DNA of 64,000 bases from Alitta virens. Taxonomy: Eukaryota; Annelida; Polychaeta; Phyllodocida; Nereididae. Numbering within the stretch: the first letter of the stretch is position 1; every line of letters starts with the position of its first letter. A program made the position numbers and the translations under genes. The stretch covers positions 34,047,969-34,111,968 of the forward strand of contig OW028584.1 in assembly GCA_932294295.1 (NCBI GenBank). The letters are read 5' to 3'. Of the stretch, positions 36,177-46,840 are shown in pieces. The notes beneath the pieces were generated by a model. That model ran no database searches and was not told where the DNA came from. It was given only the letters and a program-made list of their open reading frames with translations.

Positions 36177-36265
36177 GGGAGGATTCAGTGACTATGTAAT
36201 GACTGGAAGTAAAAGTCTAAAGCAGTCAGAGTTAAGAGTTAGATCTAAGAAAAATATACCCCGGG

Positions 36266-36562
36266 TCATCCGTGTTTATTGAGCTTAATCAATGGTATAT
36301 TCTAGATGTTTAAATGATGCTAGACCAGTGGACATGCAATGTTTCACTGCGGATGACTCCATGGTCAAAATAAGTCTGCAAGTTGCAGTCAAATTTATGT
36401 AAAATTTACCAACTGCAAATGCAAAAATAACCCAGATTATCCAAACATGTTTATCACAAGCTTAATCAATAGTATTCAAGGTGTGCAAAACTGCAAATGA
36501 TGGTAGACCAGTTCATCGCAAATTCTGGAATCTGGACATGTTTCACTGCGGATGACAGTTTT
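36266..36562. repeat. Diverged direct duplication (two units of about 100-120 bp)
   Basis: 36266-36362 and 36440-36562 share, in order, CATCCGTGTTTAT/CAAACATGTTTAT, GCTTAATCAAT(G/A)GTAT, AATGATG(C/G)TAGACCAGT and TTTCACTGCGGATGAC. An old tandem-type duplication; no frame is conserved across both units. Confidence 0.8.
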
Positions 36563-36830
36563 GGAATTGTCCGAATTTTCAGCTTGTTCTATTTTAGGTT
36601 GCTGCAACCTGGTGCAAAAACCAATGACAGGGAAGGAAAGGTAAAGAGAGAGGATGAGTAGAAAGAGAGAGGGAGGGTGGAAAGAGAGAGGTTGCAATTG
36701 ACAAATTCACTTTGCTGTTTCTGTTGGGTGGCGATAAAAACCAGTAAAAGCGCTGGGATCTCTTGGGACTCCTAATTCACGGGAATCCAACAGGGCTTAG
36801 AAAAGGACGGACAATCCCAGGGTGCACTGG

Positions 36831-36869
36831 GGCCAATCCCATGATGCTCTGGGGCCAATCCCATGATGC
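36831..36869. promoter_or_regulatory. Duplicated TCCCATGATGC (ZNF143/THAP11-like) motif
   Basis: TCCCATGATGC at 36837-36847 and 36859-36869, each preceded by GGGGCCAA. The word matches the ZNF143/THAP11 (SBF) consensus core and recurs at 1834-1844, 37323-37333 (inverted) and 44046-44056 (inverted). Confidence 0.35.
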
Positions 36870-38010
36870 TTTGCACTGCAGGAGTCAGAACGGTCTTTGG
36901 GATGGGTAGTGGGGCTTTATAAAGAACAATTGGCAAACCCTCTTAATTGACTATTAATCGTGCAGGGAGTGGTGCTTGGACACCATTGTTAAGGGACTAA
37001 TGGCCAATGTAAACAAGACTAGCCCCCCTTCTCGCTGGTTTTAACACCTGACCTCACCGATAGAGGGCTCTGATAGGGGGCGTGGCGGTCGCCCATCAAT
37101 CTGGGCAGAGGTCAAGTCACGTGACTCCCCAAAATAACGTCCCATCTCGCTACAAAGGAGAAGATACGAGATTTCGTAATAAAGGCTCGCTCGGTGGTCC
37201 AATCATGACAAACTCAGTCAATTTTCAAAGTCTTTGTTGTCATCAGTGTCGGCCATTGAGCTCTTTAGACTCCATTAGGACAACATGACATCAGTCTATC
37301 GTCTGCTCCGACCTGCCCCACAGCATCATGGGAGTTCTATGACAAATCATTTCGAACGTTTTTCCAAATTGAAAAGTTTCTTTTGAGTGAAAACTCCACA
37401 GCGATTTGATGAATGTGTCATTATTTGATTTGCCTACAAAACATATCAAAAGAGAAGCCAAATAATTCATTTAATGTACGCCATTGAAATGGAATGTTAT
37501 AGCTAATTTAATTTGTTAACTTTCACAAAGCGATATTTTTGTTGGGCGAAGCTCATATGAAAAACCATTGTATGAATAATTGTAAGTAATGTTTTGTCAC
37601 AAATCCGTAAAATTTCAAAGGCCATATAAATACAAATTAAAACATAATAAATTGGAAATAGATGCATACAGAATTTACATGATGGCAGGGATAACTATTC
37701 TTATTAGGAAAAACTTATGAAGTAAAATAAAAAATTTAAAAAACCTATAAAATGAGAATTTTGTAATAGTTCAATATATGACTTTATTATGTTATGTTTT
37801 TAAGCAAGCTGAGAAGTTTGTAAAGGCTATTTTTTAAATCCTGATTTTAAAAAGTAATCTTTACATTTCCTGACATATTAAGATAAATATAATATTAATC
37901 AACTCATATCAGACAATCGTCTACCCCTTATCTGCTTTCAATTTTCCTGACAATTGCATTTTTCCTGATTTGACCTGAATCACCATTTTAAACCAACAAA
38001 CACGGGAGAA

Positions 38011-38070
38011 CAGCTGGTTGTCATGCAGCTGCAGATACAGCTGATTGTCATGCAGCTGCAGATACAGCTG
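38011..38070. promoter_or_regulatory. Five-fold CAGCTG E-box tandem
   Basis: CAGCTG at 38011, 38026, 38038, 38053 and 38065, arising from two 27-bp tandem units. bHLH binding is inferred from the consensus. Confidence 0.45.
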
Positions 38071-38454
38071 ATTGTCCATTTGTTGTTGTTAAGGGGGCTG
38101 GGGCCATTGCTCTGAGGTGCCCATCAGAAGAACGGGGTGTCAGGGTGGCTAATAACTGCCCCCTGGCTATTTTGAATTGCCAACATTTGTTTTGGGGTGT
38201 GAGGATCTACATAGAGGCAAGTCCACTCTTGTCTCCATGGGATCAAGAACAAGGGTGTGCTAGCAAAATTCATGATAGAATTCAAATTCATATTCATAGT
38301 TGTTTTCATTAATATTGATAAAGTAAAATATACTACGTACATTCACACCTTAAAAATATTTTGAAGCTTTATTGCATTAAATAATATTACTGAAGCAACA
38401 AATGTATTGATAATTTGATACCATCCTATATTAGGATTCAAAATAAATGTCAAC

Positions 38455-38635
38455 CTGTTTTTCGGTCATATTTTTCCAGTAATGACATGGAGCAGCACAA
38501 AATGGACAGAAATGTTCACAACAAGTCAGACCCCAATTTTTTAGGTTAGAAAGTTGGGGATTGACATATTAGTAAGTTTTATATATAAGATAAAATATGA
38601 CCAAAAACTCAGTGGACATTATTTATGACCATTAC
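38455..38635. mobile_element. MITE-like element, TE family Z (copy 2)
   Basis: GTTTTTCGGTCATATTTTT at the left is mirrored by AAAATATGACCAAAAAC at the right, about 110 bp apart. ATGGAGCAGCACAAAATGGA near the left end matches 63980-64000. The right end (TGGACATTATTTATGACC) matches the inverted copy at 32 kb and the copy at 63.9 kb. No coding capacity. Confidence 0.6.
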
Positions 38636-38657
38636 TATAAGCTATGTCGCAATGCTA

Positions 38658-38794
38658 CATGGCCAAATGAGTCACGTGCATTTTCCATAAGAATAAACAC
38701 ATGAAAAACGCATGGTTTTTTCTTAATTAAAATGAGGTGAAAACCATGTGTTTATCCAAACGCATGGAAAACGCACGTAGCACCTTTGGCCATG
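38658..38794. mobile_element. CATGGCC-type MITE, copy 1 (TA target duplication)
   Basis: Ends CATGGCCAAATGAGTCACGT and the reverse complement of ACGTAGCACCTTTGGCCATG are imperfect inverted repeats, and both flanks are TA (38656-38657, 38795-38796). Interior AAACCATG words repeat the terminal GCATGGAAAACGC theme. 137 bp and non-coding. A TA duplication points to Tc1/mariner-like mobilisation. Confidence 0.8.
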
Positions 38795-38825
38795 TACTGG
38801 GTGAAGCTTAGCCAGCTCATATGAC

Positions 38826-38885
38826 CATGCAGCTGCCAGAGGCAGACGTAATGATGAGATGATAAGGCTTGGAGTCCACACCATG
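38826..38885. repeat. Dispersed GCAGACGTAATGATGAG repeat, copy 1
   Basis: CAGAGGCAGACGTAATGATG followed by a GATAAGGCTTGG-type tail. Related copies are at 40261, 46222, 59428 and 62838. It is best matched by 59428-59490, where the similarity extends upstream through CATGCAGCTGCC. In the 46-kb copy it sits downstream of a tRNA-like head, so it is probably a SINE body. Confidence 0.7.
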
Positions 38886-39265
38886 TATACCAATTTTATT
38901 GGAGTTTAAATTAATTTTCATCAAATTCTTAAAGTGCCTAAATAACTTTTAGTATCATCCTACATGTAAATTTTGGAGATCTAATGAATTTCCAACTAAA
39001 TAATTATGGAAGGTCTCACCAAAAACGTTCTGCTTTTTAAAGCTGCAATTCATATTTTTGTCATTGCTGTGATTCAATGTAATTACATTTCTGTTAAATA
39101 TATAATATTTATGTTGCTGCAGTGTTTGTTTTCACTGTTTGTTCCATTTTGCTCTAAGTTTATAAGTTATTAGTTGAAATGTTTTGACATCTGTGAATCG
39201 AGTCCAGGAAACAGTCAGCTCTGGCGAAGTCACACAAGTAAGAAGAGTATTTTATTTAAATATTA

Positions 39266-39378
39266 CATGGCCAATTGTGCCATGCATGGAAAACGCATGG
39301 TTATTGCTTCATTATAATTAGGTAAAAACCATGCGTTTATCCTTTTCATGGAAAACGCATGGGGCACATTTGGTCATG
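39266..39378. mobile_element. CATGGCC-type MITE, copy 2
   Basis: 113 bp with the same ends (CATGGCCAATTGTGCCATG and, inverted, GGCACATTTGGTCATG). Its interior includes AAACGCATGG in direct and inverted form. The left flank is TA but the right has decayed to CG. Confidence 0.75.
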
Positions 39379-41734
39379 CGCCATGTGATGATATTGTAAT
39401 TATTTGTAATCTACTATTTGTATGTGTATGTGTTCATGTGAATAGTTAATGTGACTTATAACCTGATTTTGTATTGATCATTGCAGTGTCACAAAACAAG
39501 GACATATAGTGTAGATATGATTACTAGAATGAAGTAATATATCCGTGAAACCCAAGCTCTAAGTTCAGTATGTCATACATACATCCATGAAAGCAACACC
39601 TCCAGCTGCTACAATTTATAAAATATCAGCGTTTAGTAATTAGTATTTTAAAGTGAGGTTTTGCAGATGCTTTAATTTCATCATTTTTAAAAATTTTAAT
39701 AGCAGAGAAACTCTCATGTTGATCAACAGACAATCAGAGAAATCAACAAACAAACATTTGTTGGGGGTGTGATGATGTCCTTTGTGATTTCAATGTCAAT
39801 TGTTTGGCTTGAGTCCCAAGTGACAAGATAAAATGCACAGCAATTAGTGGAACAGGTGGTAGGTGGAAACTGCCTTTCTGTTGATAATGGTAAATTAGTT
39901 GATGGATTTCATTGTTAATGAAAGTCATAACATGTAATGGGAACTAAAACTTAATGCAGATCAACTTGATTGAAAATAAACAAACAGAGTTGCCAAAAAA
40001 ACGAGAAAAAAAGAAAAATAAAGAAATTTGGCGTTTACCATATGCGGCAACCAAGAAATAAAGTGAAAATTTAAATAAATAAACGTGAAAGACAAATTCA
40101 TTAAATTGTCAGTCAGATCATACATAAATGACAACCAAAAAAAAAATATACATAATAATAATAAGATAAAATATAACAGACAAATGAAGACTTTGTTTGC
40201 TAATAATATATATTCATATTTCAATTTATTTTCTTTCGTGTTGCCTCGGTGAGATTACAGGACCAGCCACTAGAGGCAGATTTAATGATGACATGATAAG
40301 GCTTGTTATTCACCTCAGTTTATTTTCAAATTTGTGCAAATTCGCCTTCAACTGATGGCATAAATCTACAGAATCCCAGACTTTGAAAATTGCAATTTCA
40401 GGAATTCTACCAACTCGAACCACACACACAGAAACACACTGAGTGATGTCCAAGGTATTCGAGTGAATTTAAGCTTGATCTTTTGCATAAAAGACCCCTA
40501 AAGAAAGCCTTAATAACCCTCAAAATGCAAATAAGTTATCCATAAGAATTGTTTGATCACCTGGGAGGGTGAATCTAAGATCAAGGGGGAAATATCTCAA
40601 CCCTGGAGAAGGGGTAAAATAGAAGAATGCACTTCGGTTAACATCAAAACATAAGGGGTAGTATGGTCGGAATATGTAATGAGATAGATAGACAGAGAGA
40701 TGGACAGATTGACAGACTGGTATGTCTTCCAAAACAAAACTACCTCCTGCCTTCCAATGCTGTTATCGAACTAGTTAACAACTTGTAAAACACTGTATTC
40801 TATAATATGAAATTGAAATGAGTTGAAATAATTAGAATTAAATCAATTGTACTGAAAGTGAAGAAAAGTTTATCTATAAATACTTTAGTTATATTCAATA
40901 TTACATTATTCATAAGCTTAGCCATCTTCTATGTTAGATTTTAGAATGAATTTCAGAAAGAAATATGCACTACAAATAAGACTTAAACTAAAACAACCAA
41001 AAGACAATTAACCTGAAGACCATTGATGATCTTATTCACTTTATTTTTTCCAAAGAGATAATATAGTGTCACCATGGAGTCACTAGTGCTTCCATGGTGT
41101 CACCATGGTATGTAGCATCCAGACTACTTTTAGTATATTAACGCCAGAAGTCATTGCACTGAATTTGTAAATATGAACTATATATTGAAATCAGAAATGA
41201 ATTTTATGAAAGTGTATCAGCTGTCAATCCAAACTTTCCTGTTTGAAGTTTTCAAGACAAATACTTATTTAATTATTTATGAACAATTGAAAACCAGTAG
41301 ATTTGTATTTCGATGTTTCCAAATTTGGAGAAAGATGTTGTACCATAATTAGATTTTCTCTTTTACACTTCATGTTTACCTAATCCGCTTAAGTTCAATT
41401 GATTTGTAGTGACAAATAAGCCCACTTTGGCTGGGTCCATATATTGTGATTTTCTTTTAGTTGACTTGTCTATAAAGATTTTCGTATCATATCAATAAAT
41501 AAAATCAAAAGTTAATTATAATTTTTTAATTCAGGAAAACAAAAAGAAGAAAGAAACACTATAAGGAAATTTTCATTTCTACTATTTGATCATGAATTCT
41601 CATATTTCTATACTTTATTATCACTAAAAAGAGTACATTGCTACTGAGTAATTTACCATTGTAAAATAAGTCCTTTTAAAATAAATAAATAAATAAATAT
41701 AACCAATGTAAACAATTCCAGAAGTGCCAAACTG
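39379..41734. other. Non-coding, one dispersed-repeat fragment
   Basis: AT-rich with a decayed repeat copy at 40261-40312 (AGAGGCAGATTTAATGATG). No supportable gene. Confidence 0.5.
40261..40312. repeat. Dispersed GCAGACGTAATGATGAG repeat, copy 2 (diverged)
   Basis: TAGAGGCAGATTTAATGATG followed by ACATGATAAGGCTTG matches copy 1 over about 40 bp with several substitutions. Confidence 0.6.
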
Positions 41735-41756
41735 CCCCCCCCCCCTCCCCCCCCCC
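41735..41756. repeat. Poly-C tracts (11 and 10 nt)
   Basis: Two C runs separated by one T. Confidence 0.95.
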
Positions 41757-44040
41757 AATCCTATTAATTAATGCAAATGATCTGAGAAGTACAGACTTTG
41801 AAGAGTCATCAGTGTTAGTATTTCGAATTCCTTTGATCTCTGAGCAGTTTCATTGGCTGTCACTATCTCATTTTCTGTCTGTCCATCTAATGCTCAGAGT
41901 TCTTGACAATTCGCCAGATCAAGCCACTTCACATGCAAATTCCAAAACGTTAAAAAGACCCAAGTCACAAACAGAAAATACAGAGTGAAGTACTTCTGAA
42001 TGTAGAATGTCCTAATTGTGTGAAGGTTGCACATGTATTAGAAGTTGTTGAACTGTGTGTCTATACTATAGGCTTTCATACATTTTTTAAAATTCATCAA
42101 AAAAAAAATATATATATATATTTGCTTTGTGGATATTTTTTAAACTTTACCACATACTTTGGTATTTTTGATGATGTATGATTATAATTCATATAGTAAA
42201 AAAACTATGTAGTATGCATATTTTGAAATAATGTAAATTATGGAACTGGATATTAAATGGTAAGATTATTTATAAATTCTTAGTCAAAGAAGTTACCCAA
42301 ACATAATATGTACTTTGACTTGTTTTTAACAGCTATATTGAAGATAGAAAAATAAATCATAGACCAATATTTTTTTTGGAAGTTAAAACATATGCAAGAG
42401 TTTTATAGAATAAATCATCTAAAACGCAAACTATTTCAAAAATATAATTGATTTAAAGTAGCAATTATGACATAATAAATCACAAAAATTATCAGGTACA
42501 TCTTTTTCAAATCTTTGTTTTTGTTCAAGGAGTAGATATATATGTTTATAATATTATGTATAAAATTACATTATTTATATCATTTAAACATGTATCACAT
42601 GTTAAGACCATAATTTGCCTGTCCATCCGTGTTTGATTTAATAACAATAAAATCATACAACGTCTACCGTTTTATTAATTTATGATTTTATAACCATTTT
42701 AGTTGTTCAAAATAACATAAATAACGCGATGCTTGTGTTGCAGAAAGAAAGAAAAAACAGACACCGGTTTATATTTTTTACATTTATAACATTTTTTGAA
42801 ATATAAAAACATTATATATATCATCCATAAATCGTATCAATGAAGTAGATTTTTGTGTCATGTTATTCAGATACATCTATTATGCAAGCGTAATTAATAC
42901 GGTACAGTCTTAAACAGTTTCGAATCAAATGGGGTAGGGGGGAGGTGGAGGGAGGGGGTTAAAATTTGCACAAAAAGATCGTTTATTTAAACACTCGAAA
43001 AAGTTAACAATCAACATTCAGTTTGTGAGTGAAGAGCATTTTAATTCAACAGAGTATGAAGCGGTTTAGCAGATGTGTTACACATTGTCAGTAGATGTAT
43101 AAAGCCATTTCACAGACCACACACATACTAGCTGATCAGGTTATGCAATGAAACCAAGATGGCGTCACCGAAAATAAAAAATAGATATCAAGAAATAATA
43201 GATAGCTCATTCCCGCCCTTTCAACTGCTAGACATGCAAAAGCAGACGAGAGCCGAAATTCCAATATCAAAGTATTTTATCTCGCTCTAAGAATTTAATT
43301 ACATGCATCAAAGAAAATGTTTTATTTTTCCTGTTACTTTATACTTATTTACAATAAAATTATCATAAAACAACAATAAAATTGCAATAACTTTTTATCA
43401 TAGGTGTTAACTTTATTGGTAAGCTCACTGTACAGTTGAACTCTGTTAAAACGAACTGAAGTTGATTTTAGTTAAACCTTTTTTTTAAGGTAATTTTAGT
43501 CCTATATTTTATTTAATTATATCCATGATTTATAGGTGTATTGGCACTCACATTTATATACAGATGCCTTAATTTAGGTTGTTGGTGCCCCTTATTCCAG
43601 TCCAAAATAGACGACCTGTTCATGCTTTAGACTTTCTCAATTGTTCAGGTGGGATTGTAGCTGTTTGGATCAGCAAAAGAAAGAGTGACATATTCCTGTA
43701 TATCTGCCCAAAAAGAAAATGTAGTCAAGAAAATGTCACATTATAAATTCAAGAGTCTCCTAACTCAACATTTAAGACAAAAAGAAAAAATTTTGCAATC
43801 CTATATGCCCTTAAAGTTAAGAAAAAATGGCTGTCAAAGAGTTGTTATGCAACTTGAAGTATTAATATTAATTGAAACCATTTTTTCATAAAAGAATGTT
43901 GTGAAATTTCTAAATTTTCTCGCCCCGAACAAAGACTGATGAGTTCTTGCAACCCACTGGGCGGAAGTGTAAAATATTAGACTCCGGGTGAAAAGAGTCT
44001 CAGATTGCATCCCACCGGAAGTAGCCATGTTTGGCGCTTC
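41757..44040. other. Mostly featureless AT-rich DNA
   Basis: No gene-like frame except a 43-codon frame at 43159-43290 that starts inside a YY1-type AAGATGGCG motif (see findings). One GCAGACGA word lies at 43242-43249. Otherwise nothing is seen. Confidence 0.5.
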
Positions 44041-44045
44041 GCAGG

Positions 44046-44360
44046 GCATGATGGGACGGGATGGGGATTTATTTGACGTCTCTTTTTGGCGCAGAGGGCG
44101 ACACTAGACACTGGGGACGTGATTTGACTCGGGACTCATTTCTCTGGCGCATGAATCAACTTAGTGTTTGGGACTTCTTTCTTCTGAGCAGACAAGCCTT
44201 GAAAACATCAACAAAACGTTCAAAGAACATCCACACAACCTTCACAATACATTGACAAAACGACCACAGGCCCCTTTTGGTCAACTGTTCGGACACTTGT
44301 GGTCAAGCTGGAATTACACCACGTGACCAGCCATTGTTCGATTGTTGGCAGGGCATTGTG
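44046..44360. promoter_or_regulatory. Candidate regulatory block: SBF, CTCF-like and CACGTG-Sox motifs
   Basis: GCATGATGGGA (44046-44056), GACGTC, a GCAGAGGGCGACAC CTCF-like word (about 44092-44105), and CACGTGACCAGCCATTGTT at 44320-44338 followed by CGATTGTTGG and GCATTGTGGGA. The CACGTGAC-GCCATTGTT composite reappears at 45553. Motif-based inference only. Confidence 0.35.
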
Positions 44361-44895
44361 GGATCGTGATTCAGGGCCATTCGAACGTTGCCACCCAAGC
44401 ACTTTAATTCTTTTCAAAGCTTTCTCCTCGATTTCATCTTTTTGTGCTTATCCCCCCATTTTTTTCTCAGTTGTGTTCTCCTCCTAAATGATGGATAAGA
44501 AACTACTCAACCTGACTTTAACAAACGGCCCGAACATTTTTCACCATTTTCTTTGCTTCTAATTCGAACCACGTGGACACATGGACTTCAAGGGTGGAGT
44601 CAATACCTTCAGCCTGTCACCTGCAGATGCATGGGGAGGGAATTAGCAAGGGTGAAGGTTTAACCCCATTAAACTAACACTGCAAAGATTCATTTGCACA
44701 TGGTAGACTGAGATATATCGCCTCCACTGCAGTATTTATTTATTCCAATATATTTTACATGGGTTGCATCATCAGCACAGCTGTTTTGCAGATGGCCTGG
44801 ACTGCATCATAGACCTGTTCAAGTATGAGGATTTCTCTTCGAGTAGGGATTAGACACAAAACCTCACTGTAAGAGCCATGTTAGTGGCGGATTTA

Positions 44896-44909
44896 GGGGG
44901 GGGGGGGGG
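44896..44909. repeat. Poly-G tract (14 nt)
   Basis: Uninterrupted G run. Confidence 0.95.
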
Positions 44910-45431
44910 TTGAGGGTTGCAAACCCTCTTAGCCTAGTACATTTTATTTAAAAAATATATATTTTTAAAGTCAGCGGTCCCCAAAATACCTTTTGTAGAA
45001 TCAACATCTCTGCAGTGCACGTTGGCTTCTAATTTCACACAGTGCCTGCTTTGACCAGAGGAAACCACTAATATGGGGTAATAATTATGATGTTGTCATC
45101 TGTGTAAGAGTGTGTCCTGTGTAAATTAGTTATGCCAAATCCATCTATGATGTCTGAATACTTTCTTTTATGGACTGAGGCATTAATACGAAAGTGATAT
45201 TCTGGGAGTTGTATCTCAAGTTGTCATGAGACAGTTTATTGTGAAAATTAACTTTAAAAAAATAAAATATATCAGTAGTTTAAAACTTTTAAACCCAGAA
45301 ACTGATAGGTCTCCCGTAACAACAAAAATCAAACATTGACTTTGACACAAGCAACAAAGAATTGAAGGCCAAAAAATCTGTTCTCATCCCAGCTGGCCCA
45401 ATCTCACTATAACCCCTCCCCCCTCAAAATA

Positions 45432-45444
45432 CCCCCCCCCCCCC
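45432..45444. repeat. Poly-C tract (13 nt)
   Basis: Uninterrupted C run. Confidence 0.95.
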
Positions 45445-45539
45445 AATAACACAGAGTAGCTTCAAGAGCAATGCAATTAGCGGTGTCCAGGGATTGACCA
45501 TTGGCTATTTATCATATGAAAACAGATCGTTACCGGGAC

Positions 45540-45603
45540 AAACAATGGTCATCACGTGACAGGCCATTGTTAACACGTGACAGGCGATTGTTATCAAGTG
45601 TCA
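45540..45603. promoter_or_regulatory. Repeated CACGTGACAGG + ATTGTT composite
   Basis: CACGTGACAGGCCATTGTT at 45553-45571 and CACGTGACAGGCGATTGTT at 45574-45592 lie in tandem (21-bp period), preceded by ACAATGG. This pairs a bHLH E-box with a Sox-type ATTGTT core at fixed spacing. Confidence 0.45.
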
Positions 45604-46221
45604 AATTGCGGGCCAGGCGGAGCGGTCCGGTGCAACTAGACCGGGGGAGAAATTCGGAAAATGAAGACTGGCGGATCAAGTCCTAATTGAGTTGGATGCC
45701 CGGCGATTATTCTGCACAAAGAAAAAAAGAAAGAAAAGAAAGACTTCTCTCTTTTTAAGAACTTATTCGCTGGCTTTGATCTTTATGAATACCTTTTTGT
45801 TATAGACTAATTCTCAATCGAAAATCGTCAATTCAATTATTCTCAACCATACATAAAAATTTTATCATTTTGTTAGCTGTTTTAAAATGTAAATATTTTT
45901 GTCAATAACAAAATTATATTGTTCTACTCTGATTTAACTATTGCAGATGTATTTTCGGACTGGAATTCTTGCATTTCTGCAACATGCAATATTTTCTAAA
46001 ATTTCATAAATTAATGGATTTATGCTGAAGTCTTATATTATGGGTTAATTGGTAAGAGTCCCAGTATACAAACCAATATAGTCAATATATATTATTGGAC
46101 TACATTCAACAATTATAAATTCAACATCAATTTGTAAACTGCATATGAAGATGGCAAGACTAGACCTACTCTCTGTGTATTTTCCAAGTGCTAATGGTTA
46201 GCGGTTGTGTGCATGACAAGT

Positions 46222-46345
46222 TCCGAGGAGCAGACGTAATGATGAGATGAACAACACTTGGAATATACAACCCAAGATATTGTGCATGGGACAATGCTGC
46301 TCACTTCATTCTGGCTTGGGCTGGAAATCGAACCCATGGACCTTT
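46222..46345 (-). repeat. tRNA-derived SINE-like element (copy 2) with GCAGACGTAATGATGAG tail
   Basis: Read on the minus strand: a B-box-like GGGTTCGATTTCC, then about 90 bp later CTCATCATTACGTCTGC, the reverse of the dispersed repeat. An upstream A box is not clear. This copy suggests the dispersed repeat is the 3' part of a SINE family. Confidence 0.55.
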
Positions 46346-46539
46346 AGAAGGAGGAGCCAATATAGGACTATATTGGCCTCAAAATCACCATTACAGTCTT
46401 GCTAAAATTAGCATAGTGCTAGGCCTATATAATAGTCCACATGTGAGTGAACTAATCTCACATGCATGCAGAGGATCCAATTTTTGTATCATTTTCACCC
46501 CTTAATCCCTACTCTATGGCGCAAACAATTAAACCTTCT

Positions 46540-46790
46540 ATTCTGAGATCACTCGCGGTAATTGATGAGCGAGGTTGTCGTGTGGTGGCGCTGGCTGTAT
46601 TCTCAGCCCAGTGGCGGTAATTACCCTTAATGAATTGAGGCTGATGCAGTTTTTATCTGCCCCCTTTTCGTGTCTGGGCCCTTTCTATCGGCTGAGGGGC
46701 TAATAATGTTATCTTGGGGCCCCAAACCGTCGCTGCTCCACCATGTCACTGCAGCCGGGTGACAGCACAGCCGTGAAATGAACGCTCAGA
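46540..46790. promoter_or_regulatory. Possible conserved non-coding element
   Basis: GC-richer than its surroundings, with CGCGGTAATTGATGAGCG and GGCGGTAATTACCC (paired GCGGTAATT homeodomain-type sites), GGTGGCGCTGG (CTCF-like, 46584-46594) and TTAATGAATTG. No frame is supported. It ends against the poly-G run at 46802. Confidence 0.35.
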
Positions 46791-46801
46791 GAGGAGAGGG
46801 A

Positions 46802-46840
46802 GGGGGGGGGGGGGGGTGGGATAAGCAGGGGGGGGGGGGG
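46802..46840. repeat. Two poly-G tracts (15 and 13 nt)
   Basis: G runs at 46802-46816 and 46828-46840. The plus strand could form G-quadruplexes. Confidence 0.95.
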
